This document shows positions 1 to 8,595 of a stretch of DNA of 30,680 bases, one piece after another (the first letter of the stretch is position 1; every line of letters starts with the position of its first letter). Where the stretch lies: positions 1 through 30,680 of the forward strand of contig DCFR01000005.1 in assembly GCA_002319815.1 (NCBI GenBank), in the 5' to 3' direction. The notes under the pieces were generated by a model that saw nothing but the letters and a program-made list of their open reading frames with translations, had not been told where the DNA came from and did not search any database. This DNA comes from Megamonas sp. UBA1799. GTDB taxonomy: Bacteria > Bacillota > Negativicutes > Selenomonadales > Selenomonadaceae. Made by a program: the position numbers and the translations under genes.

Positions 1-3000
1 CGTTGCGCCGGAGCGATAACGCGATTGGCTATGTCAACCGCGCCGCCTCCCAAAGAGAAGGTGAACCCGCTTTGTTTAAAGGTATAATCCCGTGTGCTGT
101 CATAGCGATCCTGGTTATTGTCCAGCGTTACCTGCTGCCCCTGGATAAAAATGTCTTTGCCGGCAAGCAGATCACTGGCCGTCACATGATTATCTCCCCC
201 AGCATTGATATGCAAGCTGCCTTTTTCACTGCCCACGGCACTGCGGGACTGCAAGGTTTCATTGCCTTGATAGCGGTCTTTGTTTTCTCTGGTACCGATG
301 GTAAAACCAAGTCCGCTGCCAAAGATACCGCTTTCTTTAACGTTATACTGGTTTTCCTGCCGGGTATTGTCCTGTGCCGCTTCGATGCGAATGTTTTGTC
401 CGGCCTGCAGGCTGACGTCATTGGTGCCGACCAGGTTACTGCCGGTGAGCTGAATATCCGTGCCGGCTTCCAACTGCAAGGTATCCCCGGAAAGCGTGCT
501 GCCGTGCTGGACGGTTTCGTCCAGCCGGTCATGGGTTACGGTTGTCCGCGTAGTTCCATAACTGGCGCTGGTGTCTTTATGGTCTTCGCTGACCTGATTG
601 TCCTCTTGTGCGCTGCGGATTGTAAGATTTTTTCCCGCCGACGCTTTGATCGCTTTACCCGCGTCCAGATAGGTTCCTTTTAAATCGATTGTTTCGCCTG
701 CCTGCAAGGAGATATTACCGTTGCTGCGCAGCGTGCTGCCATTTTCCGTCGTGCTGTGATCGTCACGATGATTATCAGCATCCCATACGATATGGTGGCT
801 GCTTTCCGTAACAACAACTCCCAAATCGATATCTTCACCGGCGGTCAGACTGATTTCACTGTTTTTACCATCGCTCTCAAGTACGGCTCCGTTCAGCTGC
901 ATGTTTCGTCCGGCGCTGAGGCGGAGTTTTCCTTCGTCTCCGGCAACCGAGGCTCCGGCTATCCGACTGATGCCTTTGCTGGTATTTTGATCAGTAGCTG
1001 TCTGACGGGTAGTGCTCTCAAAATGAATGTCTCTGCCGGCCTGCAGATCAAGGGAATTGTCGGCATTCAGTATACCGCCGTTATTGTGAATATCCTGCAC
1101 AGCCTGTAACAGCACGTTGGACCCGTGCAGATAACCACCCTGATTATTGATATTGTTGGCGGATAGATGGCTGCTGTCTCCGGAAGCAAGTGTCCCTTGA
1201 TTTAAAATATCATTGGCTGTTTGGATATCTATATTCTGCGCGCTGATGACAGCAGCACCGGATAGAGCCGATGTTTTTGCTGTATAGAGTTCCGGTACCA
1301 GCGCCTTTACAATGACGCCATCCGGCAAAAGAACACTTTTTTCAACCATCCAGACAAGATCGGTTTTAAGAGCTGCCTGCTGTTCTGCTGTAAGCGCTAT
1401 CCCGACGCGAAGGTCTTGTTCTTTGGCATAGGCGACCGCATGATCCATCAGCGTCTGGTATTGCTGCTGGTCGCTGGTGCAGCCGCTAAGATAACGCTGT
1501 CCGGTTTTTTGCAGCACCTGCTCCCGTACAATCTGCTGTTCATAAAAACCATCTCCCAGGCGTTTGGAAAGTTTATCTGGATCTTGCCGCAGCTGTGCAA
1601 TACAGTAGTCGGAACTAAGCCATTTTTGTTGATTGGTAAAAGACGGATCGGTTTCTATGTAACTCGCTGCGATGGGGGTAGAAGACTGTTGAAATAAAGC
1701 CTGATTCGACCCCAACGCAGCGGCAACGCTTGTATCATGCAGCACTCCGTCTGGCTTGTCGCCATAGAGGACAGACGGAACGGTTATATCCTGTTTATTT
1801 TGCAAATCGCAAGGGGTTGTCCGAATATGGCTGCCATCCCAGCCATCTTGATCTTTATAGGAATAATGCGTCGCCGTGCCGATGTCCTGCGTAATACGAG
1901 TGCCGCTGCTTTCCAGATTCTGCAGCGAATCGGCCTGCAATGTCAGATGGGTACCGGCCGTAATGCGGCTTTTGTCGTTGATAACGCTTCCGGCGTTGAT
2001 ATTCATAGCCTGACCGCTCAATATTGACCCAGGATCCGTCTGAATGATCACGTCTTCATATGTATTTTCCGTACATTGATAGCGCGTCCAGCCGCCATGT
2101 CCGTCTTCCCCGTAAGAGCCGTCCGGCAAATGCACGCATTCGGTATTTTCATGCCGATAGGTATAGAAATTCTGGCTGACGTGGCCCGGATCGCGTCCGA
2201 GATCAGGAACCGGACCATCGATACCTTTTCGATACCGTCGGGAGCTTCCATCTCCCTGATAATCTGTCACCGGCTCAGTTTTGACCAGTTGTATGGCCGT
2301 TTGATAGTGTTCATTGGTATTGCTTAAAACATCCGTCTGCAGGTTAAGATTTTGTCCGGCTTCGATAAAGGCGCTGTTATTGTTGACCTGCCTGGCTTGT
2401 CCGCTTGCTTTGTTATTGGCATCAAGAAAGCCTCCGATATGCATATCGCCCAAAGAAATAATTTCCGCATGCTCCCGGTTATTCAGAATGCCAATACCAA
2501 GATCCATAGTATCTCTCGCTGCCAGAACCGGATTGACCTCCCCGCCGGTCTGATTCAGATTATCGGCCGCAATGGCTATACGCCCGGCGTATATTTTTCC
2601 CTGATTCATGAGTTGCCCTGTATGCAAAACCACAGCGCCGGCCAGCAGGCTGCCGCGATTCTGCAAGTTCGGAGCATCGATCTGAAGGGTTTGCCCCGCA
2701 TTGAGACAGGTTTGATTTTCCACAGAGTCGGCAGTTTGAAGATAAATATCTTCTTTTGCGTTGACCTTAGCCGTTTGATTCCAGCAAATTTTTCCTTCAC
2801 TGGTGACAGTAATGCCATGCTCATAGGCCGCCAAGTCGCCAGACATATTCACGCCAAGCCCCTGTCTGGTGCCAACGAGATAGATTTTGTCGGCATACAT
2901 ACCGCCAAGAGCCGCCACATCGAGGCTGATCCCCTGCGGAGATGTGTCCATGGCGCGCACAGCGCCGCTGGCATAGTCGATGGTATTGGCTCCGACAGCC

Positions 3001-3659
3001 GCCTGCAGATCTTTAGCCCAAATTCCGGCATTGATCTTAATTGCATTGGCATAAAGAATAAAACGATCGGTTGCTTTCGCATCAATACCTTGCCCGGCAG
3101 CGGTGATTTCACCGTCCGTGACCGAAAATTGCAGACGGCCGTCCTTCGTCCATTCCGGCCTCCCGGCCACCAACGCCGCCCGGCTGGTATTGATAAAACC
3201 AGTATTGCTAGTATAAATGCCATTTGGATTAGCCAAAACAAGATCCGCTCTTGAACCGGCGATTTCCAAAAAACCGTCCAGACGGGTAATCTGTGTCCCG
3301 GTGACTTCATTGAGAATAATAGCTGCGGGCTGTGCGCCGAGATATGGATTCCCAGTAATACAGCCTGCGAGTGTTGTATTGGTAATATGATTGCTGTTGT
3401 TAAAGATAATGCCCTGCGGTCCGACCTGGAGATCAAGGTACTGATTATGTGACAGGCCCGAAGCATCCGGCGTGCGAACAGAAACGACAATAGTCCCATT
3501 CGCCGCTTGACTGACGCCGGGATCTTTTCCTTGCCGAGTATCCGGTATAACTGTTGTTTCCGCCGCCAGAACGGTTGTATTGATCTGCAGGAATAGACTG
3601 ACGGCAACAGAAATGGCTTTCCATGCCTTTGATGAGGAATGATTCCGTCCATGTATCAT
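1..3659 (-). CDS. FHA/CdiA-type two-partner-secretion exoprotein, N-terminal 1219 residues (C-terminus off left edge)
   Basis: The frame from ATG 3659 to the left edge was read codon by codon and has no stop, so this is one intact open gene, not fragments. The start is fixed by GGAGG seven bases upstream. Residues 1-33 are a signal peptide (charged N-terminus, hydrophobic core, VLAAE). Residues about 40-290 form a TPS secretion domain with NPYL (104-107, a variant of the usual NPNL) and NPNGI (144-148). About 667-790 is the conserved FHA/CdiA mid-region (YIETDPSFTN, RLGDGFYEQ, VGIALTAEQ, LVWMVEK). From about 790 onward there are haemagglutinin repeats (LQAGQNIRIEAAQ, LLAGKDIFIQGQ). By family the protein is exported by a TpsB/CdiB outer-membrane partner and acts as an adhesin or contact-dependent inhibition effector. 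Whether a C-terminal toxin and an immunity gene exist cannot be seen here, and no TpsB gene is in the window. Confidence 0.93.
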   Translation of the reverse strand, partial: MIHGRNHSSSKAWKAISVAVSLFLQINTTVLAAETTVIPDTRQGKDPGVSQAANGTIVVSVRTPDASGLSHNQYLDLQVGPQGIIFNNSNHITNTTLAGCITGNPYLGAQPAAIILNEVTGTQITRLDGFLEIAGSRADLVLANPNGIYTSNTGFINTSRAALVAGRPEWTKDGRLQFSVTDGEITAAGQGIDAKATDRFILYANAIKINAGIWAKDLQAAVGANTIDYASGAVRAMDTSPQGISLDVAALGGMYADKIYLVGTRQGLGVNMSGDLAAYEHGITVTSEGKICWNQTAKVNAKEDIYLQTADSVENQTCLNAGQTLQIDAPNLQNRGSLLAGAVVLHTGQLMNQGKIYAGRIAIAADNLNQTGGEVNPVLAARDTMDLGIGILNNREHAEIISLGDMHIGGFLDANNKASGQARQVNNNSAFIEAGQNLNLQTDVLSNTNEHYQTAIQLVKTEPVTDYQGDGSSRRYRKGIDGPVPDLGRDPGHVSQNFYTYRHENTECVHLPDGSYGEDGHGGWTRYQCTENTYEDVIIQTDPGSILSGQAMNINAGSVINDKSRITAGTHLTLQADSLQNLESSGTRITQDIGTATHYSYKDQDGWDGSHIRTTPCDLQNKQDITVPSVLYGDKPDGVLHDTSVAAALGSNQALFQQSSTPIAASYIETDPSFTNQQKWLSSDYCIAQLRQDPDKLSKRLGDGFYEQQIVREQVLQKTGQRYLSGCTSDQQQYQTLMDHAVAYAKEQDLRVGIALTAEQQAALKTDLVWMVEKSVLLPDGVIVKALVPELYTAKTSALSGAAVISAQNIDIQTANDILNQGTLASGDSSHLSANNINNQGGYLHGSNVLLQAVQDIHNNGGILNADNSLDLQAGRDIHFESTTRQTATDQNTSKGISRIAGASVAGDEGKLRLSAGRNMQLNGAVLESDGKNSEISLTAGEDIDLGVVVTESSHHIVWDADNHRDDHSTTENGSTLRSNGNISLQAGETIDLKGTYLDAGKAIKASAGKNLTIRSAQEDNQVSEDHKDTSASYGTTRTTVTHDRLDETVQHGSTLSGDTLQLEAGTDIQLTGSNLVGTNDVSLQAGQNIRIEAAQDNTRQENQYNVKESGIFGSGLGFTIGTRENKDRYQGNETLQSRSAVGSEKGSLHINAGGDNHVTASDLLAGKDIFIQGQQVTLDNNQDRYDSTRDYTFKQSGFTFSLGGGAVDIANRVIAPAQ

Positions 3660-3681
3660 GCTGTATCCTCCGTGTGCGATT

Positions 3682-3695
3682 TTCTAAATTTAGAA
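3682..3695. repeat. 14-bp perfect palindrome in the exoprotein 5' region
   Basis: TTCTAAATTTAGAA is a perfect dyad 23 bases upstream of the exoprotein start codon. It lies between the candidate promoter and the ribosome binding site. It could be an operator or a weak RNA hairpin. The surrounding DNA is AT-rich, so chance is possible. Confidence 0.4.
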
Positions 3696-3742
3696 CAATT
3701 AATATTAGTATGAAAGAATCCAAAAATAATTGAAATCAGACC

Positions 3743-3772
3743 TTTATACCATTTTAATGAAATATTAATAAA
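3743..3772 (-). promoter_or_regulatory. candidate promoter of the exoprotein gene
   Basis: On the minus strand TTTATT, an 18-base spacer and TATAAA preceded by TGG (extended -10) would start transcription near 3736, about 75 bases before the start codon. The -35 is weak, and the assignment rests on the extended -10. Confidence 0.4.
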
Positions 3773-3812
3773 TAACCCATGGAAACAACTTGTCTTTTCC
3801 CTGTGCTTTTAC

Positions 3813-3841
3813 TTGGAATCCCGAGCGACATCCGGTATAAT
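3813..3841 (+). promoter_or_regulatory. sigma-70 type promoter of the tyrosine recombinase gene
   Basis: TTGGAA (3813-3818), a 17-base spacer and TATAAT (3836-3841). The expected start site near 3848 lies downstream of the upstream in-frame ATG at 3779. It therefore supports translation from ATG 3875. Confidence 0.75.
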
Positions 3842-3874
3842 GAAAAGAAGAAAGTGATCATTCAGGTGAAAAAC

Positions 3875-4861
3875 ATGACCGATACTGCTGATTTTCTATT
3901 GGCAAAAAATCAAACCATTGAAGCGAATCCAGCGTTGTCCGCGAAAAGCAAACGACGCCTGCAAAAGTCAAAGGCCGCTAATACGCTGCGTGCGTACCGA
4001 GCCGACTGGCAGGATTTTGCCAACTGGTGCGCGTTTCATCATCTGTCGGCCCTACCGGCGGAACCGGAAACGATTGTGAACTATGTCAATGATCTCGCCG
4101 ACGAAGCCCGCGCCAACACGGTTGCCCGCCGGGTGACGGCAATATCCGAAAACCATATTGCCGCCGGCTACGACCATGACCGCAACCCGGCGCATTCCAA
4201 TCTTGTCCGGGCCTCCATTGCGGCCATTCGCCGGGAGAAGGGAACCTTTCAGCATGGCAAGGCGCCGATTCTGCTGGAAACGATTTCCCTGCTGGCCGGC
4301 TGTCTGGAAGGCGATGATCTCGCGACCCTACGCGATCGGGCGTTGCTGTTTCTCGGCTTTGCCGGCGCTTTCCGCCGCTCGGAGCTGGTCAACGTGCAGC
4401 TGGAAAATCTTACTTTTTCCCCGCAGGGACTGGTGATTTTTATCCCGCGCGCCAAAGGCGATCAACTGGGCCGCGGCAGCACTATCGCCATCCCCTACGC
4501 TCCCGACCCGGCAATCTGCGCGGTGCGCGCTGTCGAAGTCTGGATCGAAGCTGCGCAAATCCAACAGGGGCCGCTTTTCCGTCCGCTTAAACGCAACCAT
4601 ACGCTGCGCGACTGTCAACTTTCCGATAAATCCGTAGCGCTTATCGTAAAAAAGTATATAAAAAAAGCCGGTCTGAATGCTGCCAACTTCGCCGGTCACA
4701 GCCTGCGGCGCGGTTTTGCAACCAGCGCGGCCCAGCACGATGTCGACGCGCTTTCCATCATGCGCCAGACGCGCCACAAATCAGAAAAAATGGTTCACCG
4801 CTATATTGAGCAGGGCAATATGTTCAAAGAAAATCCGCTCAATCGCATGTTCAAAAAATAA
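3875..4861 (+). CDS. tyrosine recombinase / site-specific integrase
   Basis: 328-aa protein. Residues about 15-125 form the N-terminal core-binding (SAM-like) DNA-binding domain and about 135-320 the catalytic domain. The tyrosine recombinase residues can be read: Arg167 (FRRSEL), Lys194 (RAKGDQ), His275 and Arg278 (HSLRRG), His301 (RHKSE) and nucleophile Tyr310 (HRYIEQG). It should cut and rejoin DNA at specific sites through a 3'-phosphotyrosine. An in-frame ATG at 3779 exists, but the promoter at 3813-3841 lies inside that extension, so 3875 is preferred although its ribosome site (CAGGTG) is weak. It stands alone: no phage, transposon or XerC/D partner genes and no clear att site nearby. 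Its divergent orientation to the exoprotein gene leaves open a role as integrase remnant or DNA-inversion enzyme. Confidence 0.9.
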   Translation: MTDTADFLLAKNQTIEANPALSAKSKRRLQKSKAANTLRAYRADWQDFANWCAFHHLSALPAEPETIVNYVNDLADEARANTVARRVTAISENHIAAGYDHDRNPAHSNLVRASIAAIRREKGTFQHGKAPILLETISLLAGCLEGDDLATLRDRALLFLGFAGAFRRSELVNVQLENLTFSPQGLVIFIPRAKGDQLGRGSTIAIPYAPDPAICAVRAVEVWIEAAQIQQGPLFRPLKRNHTLRDCQLSDKSVALIVKKYIKKAGLNAANFAGHSLRRGFATSAAQHDVDALSIMRQTRHKSEKMVHRYIEQGNMFKENPLNRMFKK

Positions 4862-4871
4862 TTCCGGTCAT

Positions 4872-4919
4872 AAAAAAAACGGTTTTGCAATCCGTCACAG
4901 GATCGCAAAACCGTTTTTT
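4872..4919. terminator. bidirectional intrinsic terminator between recombinase and brnQ
   Basis: The stem ACGGTTTTGC / GCAAAACCGT, extended by ATCC/GGAT with a mismatch, is flanked by an A-run on the left and a T-run on the right. It can terminate both converging genes. Confidence 0.85.
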
Positions 4920-4928
4920 ATCGATCTG

Positions 4929-6275
4929 TCAGGCCTGCTGCCGATGCAGCGCACTGTACAGACATCCCAAAGCAAAACCAAGCACTGCCGGAACAATCCA
5001 ACCCATGCCGATCGCAAAAAAAGGCAGGTTATGATATACCGCCAGTACATCCTGCACCGCCGCTGTTCCCTGCACCGCCGCCGGCAGGGAATTCAACATA
5101 TCCCCGATCGCCGCCACCAGTGTAAAGGCCGTAGTCGATGCATACACAGCCTGTCGATCATGAAAAAGCGGCGACAGGAACGCCAGCAAAATAATCGTAA
5201 TTGCCAGTGGATAGAGGAACATCAAAATGGGCACCGCCAGAGCAATAATCTGCGTAAGGCCGACATTGCCGACTAAAAAAGAAACAACGGTAAAGATCAC
5301 GGCGTAACGATGATAGTTAATCGTGCCGGGAAAAAGCTCCACAAAAGTTTCCGAGCAAGCAGTAATCAGACCGACGGCCGTCTTCAGGCAGGCCAGCGTC
5401 ACAATCAGCGCCAGCAGCACCGCGCCGAAAGAACCGAAATAGTAGGAAGCCACCTGCGCCAGAGCAATACCGCCATTGGCCGAAAGCGCGAACTGACCAA
5501 TACTGGTCGTCCCAATATACGCCAGGCAGCTATAAATAACCCCCATAAGCAGCACGCTGACAAATCCGGCTTTCACGGTTCCCCAGGCAATACTGGACGG
5601 CGTCTTGACTCCGAGATCACGCAGCGTACGCACGACAATAATGCCAAACGCCAGCGAGGCCAGCGCATCCATCGTATTGTACCCCTCGGTAAATCCTTTG
5701 AAAAAAGCATGGCTGGCATACTCCGGCTGAACCGCCACATTGCTGATTCCGCCCATCGGCGCATAAAAAGCCGTAAAAATCAGCATCGCCAAAAAAATTA
5801 AAAACAAGGGATTCAAAATTTTTCCGATCCAGACCAGAATCTTGCTTGGCTTCAACGCAAAAGCCAGCGCCACGAAAAAGAAAAGCAGCGTAAAAGCAGC
5901 CAGCGCTATGGTCTGAGATTCATCGCCTATGTAAGGAGCCAGCCCGATCTGATAAGACACCGTCGCCGTGCGCGGCAGAGCAAAAGCCGGTCCGATGGTA
6001 AGATAGAGCAGGACTGTCACAAATTTGGCATAGGCTGGATGAACCCGGCTGGTGAGATCCGCCAACCCCTGACTGCCGGAAATTCCCATTGCAACGATCC
6101 CCAGAAACGGCAAGCCAATGCCAGTGATTAAAAAACCCAGCGTTGCCGGCGCCAGCTGACTGCCGGCTGCCTGCCCCAGATGCACGGGGAAAATCAGATT
6201 GCCGGCGCCAAAAAACATTCCGAATAACATTGAACCCACGAGAACATATGAGCTCAAGGAAAGCTTGTTTCCCAA
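4929..6275 (-). CDS. brnQ: branched-chain amino acid carrier BrnQ (LIVCS family)
   Basis: 448-aa polytopic membrane protein of about twelve hydrophobic segments. It opens with a typical BrnQ N-terminus (SSYVLVGSMLFGMFFGAGNL, then IFPVHLGQ). The family imports leucine, isoleucine and valine coupled to Na+ or H+ across the cytoplasmic membrane. The start codon is TTG (6273-6275): GGAGG at 6284-6288 is eight bases upstream and the next in-frame ATG falls inside the first membrane helix. It has its own promoter upstream and a shared terminator downstream, so it is probably monocistronic. The end LHRQQA looks complete. Confidence 0.93.
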   Translation of the reverse strand: MGNKLSLSSYVLVGSMLFGMFFGAGNLIFPVHLGQAAGSQLAPATLGFLITGIGLPFLGIVAMGISGSQGLADLTSRVHPAYAKFVTVLLYLTIGPAFALPRTATVSYQIGLAPYIGDESQTIALAAFTLLFFFVALAFALKPSKILVWIGKILNPLFLIFLAMLIFTAFYAPMGGISNVAVQPEYASHAFFKGFTEGYNTMDALASLAFGIIVVRTLRDLGVKTPSSIAWGTVKAGFVSVLLMGVIYSCLAYIGTTSIGQFALSANGGIALAQVASYYFGSFGAVLLALIVTLACLKTAVGLITACSETFVELFPGTINYHRYAVIFTVVSFLVGNVGLTQIIALAVPILMFLYPLAITIILLAFLSPLFHDRQAVYASTTAFTLVAAIGDMLNSLPAAVQGTAAVQDVLAVYHNLPFFAIGMGWIVPAVLGFALGCLYSALHRQQA

Positions 6276-6313
6276 AATAAATACCTCCCACGGTGAATAT
6301 AACGAATGTATCT

Positions 6314-6341
6314 ATTATAGCATCCATCATCAACTTGACAA
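6314..6341 (-). promoter_or_regulatory. promoter of brnQ
   Basis: Minus strand TTGTCA, a 16-base spacer and TATAAT preceded by TGC (extended -10), ending about 38 bases before the TTG start codon. Confidence 0.7.
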
Positions 6342-6367
6342 GTATAACATTGTAAAGCCTATCTGCC

Positions 6368-6407
6368 AAAAAAATACCCGCAAGGTCGCGCCAGCCCCTG
6401 CGGGTAT
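6368..6407 (-). terminator. intrinsic terminator of the mcp gene
   Basis: Minus strand stem ATACCCGCA / TGCGGGTAT with a 16-base loop is followed by a run of T. It sits 64 bases after the mcp stop codon and upstream of the brnQ promoter, so the two genes are separate units. Confidence 0.85.
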
Positions 6408-6470
6408 CAGCTGCACATACAGCAAAAGAACTGCCGGAAACCTTTAGCATTGGTTCCGCTCTAAACACGT

Positions 6471-8165
6471 TCACACTTTAAACTTATGCACGCCCTTATC
6501 CAGTTCCTCCGCCAGCTGCGCCAAAGATTTACTGGCAGATGAAATTTCCTGCATAGAGGCCGATTGTTCTTCACTGGCGGCTGATACATTTTCTGCCTGT
6601 TCTGCTACATGACGACTGGCTTCGGTAATCTTTTTCACCTCGCCGACCACCTGTCCGCTACTATGCAGCATCGTCTGCATCATGGCTGTGATTTCATCAA
6701 TGCCGCCGTTCAGATCCTTAATATGCCCCAAGATCGTGCTAAACGTGCCGCCGGCTTTATCTACGACCTGCGTGCCGGACTGTACATCGTTCAGCCCTAC
6801 GACCGCCGCTTCAACGGCAACTTTTGTATCCTGCTGGATCTCGGTAATAATAGTGCCAATCTCCTGTACTGCCGTCTGTGATTGTTCAGCCAATTTTCTG
6901 ACTTCTTCGGCGACTACGGCAAACCCACGGCCATGCTCGCCGGCGCGGGCAGCTTCTATCGCGGCGTTTAATGCCAGCAAATTCGTCTGGCCGGCAATCG
7001 TAGAAATAGTTTCCAGAATCGTACCGATTTTTTCTGATTTTTCGCTCAGGCGACTGATGGAATCCGAGACAACTTTCGTTGAAGACTCAATCGACCCCAT
7101 CTCCGAAATTGCCTGATTAACGATCTCCGCGCCAGACTGCGCGGAAGCAAACGTTTTATTTGACAGCTCCGCCACGTTTTTCGCTTGGGTGCTGCCGGTT
7201 TCCATAGCCTCTGCCATAGATAAGACAACACGCTCCGCTTCATTTGCTGAAACCGTCTGTTCTTCCGCATTGCTTGATACCGTTGTAATGGATTCGGCAA
7301 CATGCACCGATGCCAGAGCCGACTGCTCAGCATTGGCCGTCAGCTCCTCTGAAGAAGCGGCCATGGTCTGAGAAGAAGTGATCACTGTCTTCAGTATGCT
7401 GCTGATATTACCGACCATCGTATGCGTAGCCCGGGCCAAATCGCCAATTTCGTCCTGAAATGCCAAAAATTCCTGCGATACCTTCATACTGAAGTCACCG
7501 CCGGCCACTTTGGTCAGATAGCCAACCGCCGCTTGCAAAGGCCCGACAATACTTCTGATAAGGAAAAAAGCGATCAAAATCGAAGCGACCATGGACACGA
7601 CCGTAAAGCCGATTAAAATCATCTTAGCGGTGCTGCCGTTGTCGATACTGTTTTGCAGAACGCTCTCAATCTGCTGATGACGAAAAGCGATGTATTCCGC
7701 CATTATTTTTTTGGAATCTTCCGCCGCCGGCGCCAGCTCGCTTTTTATAATCTGATTGATTTCATCGGCTTGATTGGCTTTTTTTGCCGGCACCAGTTTC
7801 TTCTCAACGATACCTTGATAATGATCCGATACGGCCCTTAGATCACGGGCATATTTCCTGCCCTCTTCCGTAGTCGACTGCTCCTCTAACTCTTTAAGTA
7901 AAGCATCCGATTCTTTATCAAGCTGATAAAAGTCCTTGATATAATTATCCTCGCCCGTAATCACATAACCTCTGAGCGCCGCCACCTTTAATCCGGAATT
8001 TTTTGCTACAGTATTTGTCTTTTCGTATAATTTCATATACGTATTTTTTGTTGTATCCGAAATATCATTCATTTTAGCAATCAGAAATAAGCCGCAGGCA
8101 CATGATAAAAACATAAAAACCAGAATCACAATATAACCGGCCGATATTTTTTTCCCTACTTTCAT
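6471..8165 (-). CDS. methyl-accepting chemotaxis protein
   Basis: 564-aa membrane sensor. It has one N-terminal membrane helix (about 8-30), an extracytoplasmic helical region (about 32-175) of four-helix-bundle type, a second helix (about 178-205, MILIGFTVVSMVAS), a HAMP linker (about 205-260) and a long helical signalling domain. The hairpin tip that contacts CheA/CheW is clear (NAAIEAARAGEHGRGFAVVA). It would sense an unknown ligand and control the flagellar motor via CheA/CheY. No C-terminal CheR tether is visible. An upstream in-frame ATG at 8195 exists, but GGAGGAGG sits seven bases before ATG 8165 (MKVGKK), so the shorter form is chosen. No other chemotaxis gene is in the window. Confidence 0.94.
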   Translation of the reverse strand: MKVGKKISAGYIVILVFMFLSCACGLFLIAKMNDISDTTKNTYMKLYEKTNTVAKNSGLKVAALRGYVITGEDNYIKDFYQLDKESDALLKELEEQSTTEEGRKYARDLRAVSDHYQGIVEKKLVPAKKANQADEINQIIKSELAPAAEDSKKIMAEYIAFRHQQIESVLQNSIDNGSTAKMILIGFTVVSMVASILIAFFLIRSIVGPLQAAVGYLTKVAGGDFSMKVSQEFLAFQDEIGDLARATHTMVGNISSILKTVITSSQTMAASSEELTANAEQSALASVHVAESITTVSSNAEEQTVSANEAERVVLSMAEAMETGSTQAKNVAELSNKTFASAQSGAEIVNQAISEMGSIESSTKVVSDSISRLSEKSEKIGTILETISTIAGQTNLLALNAAIEAARAGEHGRGFAVVAEEVRKLAEQSQTAVQEIGTIITEIQQDTKVAVEAAVVGLNDVQSGTQVVDKAGGTFSTILGHIKDLNGGIDEITAMMQTMLHSSGQVVGEVKKITEASRHVAEQAENVSAASEEQSASMQEISSASKSLAQLAEELDKGVHKFKV

Positions 8166-8340
8166 GATAATTCCTCCTCCTACTCTCCTGATCATTTTCG
8201 CCCGTTATCTTTGATACCGTACCGCCTACCTGCCGCGGTAAAAATTGTGCATCCCAGATTTACCCCCATACAAAAACCGCATGAGTACGCAACGCCGGCA
8301 AAAGCCTTTTCCCAGCAGCGCCTAAAACATAGCACCCCCC
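8166..8340 (-). other. long GC-rich 5' leader of the mcp gene
   Basis: If transcription starts at the TTGAAA/TATAAC promoter, about 175 leader bases precede mcp, clearly richer in G and C than the DNA upstream. Possible stems on the minus strand are GGC-TTTT-GCC, GGTAAA with TTTACC across about 15 bases, and ACCG with CGGT across 11. It was compared by eye with c-di-GMP-I/II, cobalamin, TPP, lysine, glycine and fluoride motifs, with no match. Together with the AT-rich DNA up to 8546 it fills the gene-free gap. Confidence 0.3.
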
Positions 8341-8346
8341 ATGATT

Positions 8347-8375
8347 GTTATAATTTTTATCATATTGCCTTTCAA
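8347..8375 (-). promoter_or_regulatory. candidate promoter of the mcp gene
   Basis: Minus strand TTGAAA, a 17-base spacer and TATAAC. A second candidate lies upstream (TTGTAT, 17 bases, TATGAT, at 8465-8437), but a hairpin with a T-tail at 8379-8394 would stop its transcript. The proximal one is therefore preferred. No convincing sigma-28 flagellar promoter was found. Confidence 0.5.
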
Positions 8376-8378
8376 AAA

Positions 8379-8394
8379 GCTGATCCTTGTCAGC
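8379..8394 (-). terminator. short hairpin followed by T-run, possible second terminator
   Basis: Minus strand GCTGA-caagga-TCAGC is followed by five T. It may catch readthrough from pnp or act on the distal mcp promoter. The stem is only five pairs. Confidence 0.4.
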
Positions 8395-8546
8395 AAAAAA
8401 GCATATTCTGACGAATGTGTATAATAAATTTATTTCATCATAAAATTCGTTCTTTATGAATACAATTAATTATTTCTATATTTTAAGCAAAAAACCTTCT
8501 GCTTTATAAATTTATTCTTTATGTAGCAGCCCAGCTAAATTCGGAC

Positions 8547-8582
8547 AAAAAAAGCCCCGGATAACACAACATTATCCGAGGC
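8547..8582 (-). terminator. intrinsic terminator of pnp
   Basis: Minus strand GCCTCGGATAA / TTATCCGGGGC with one mismatch and a seven-base loop, followed by seven T, starting 14 bases after the pnp stop codon. Confidence 0.88.
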
Positions 8583-8595
8583 CCTAAAACAATCC

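Noticed and set aside
2352..3254. Long plus-strand open frames across 3-3254 and minus-strand off-frame ORFs such as 2849-3652
   Set aside because: They are antisense or out of frame to the continuous exoprotein frame, which has domain-level similarity, a signal peptide and a good ribosome site. Their translations have no recognisable domains.
3698..3769. 9-bp inverted repeat as a definite invertible promoter switch
   Set aside because: The repeat is all A/T, short and in AT-rich DNA. It is kept only as a weak hint in the recombinase finding.
8200..8220. sigma-28 flagellar promoter for mcp
   Set aside because: No TAAA-N15-GCCGATAA match at sensible spacing, only a loose partial resemblance.
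8166..8340. c-di-GMP riboswitch upstream of mcp
   Set aside because: The GEMM-I hallmarks (GCAAAGCC block and tetraloop receptor) and the c-di-GMP-II pseudoknot core could not be found on the minus strand.
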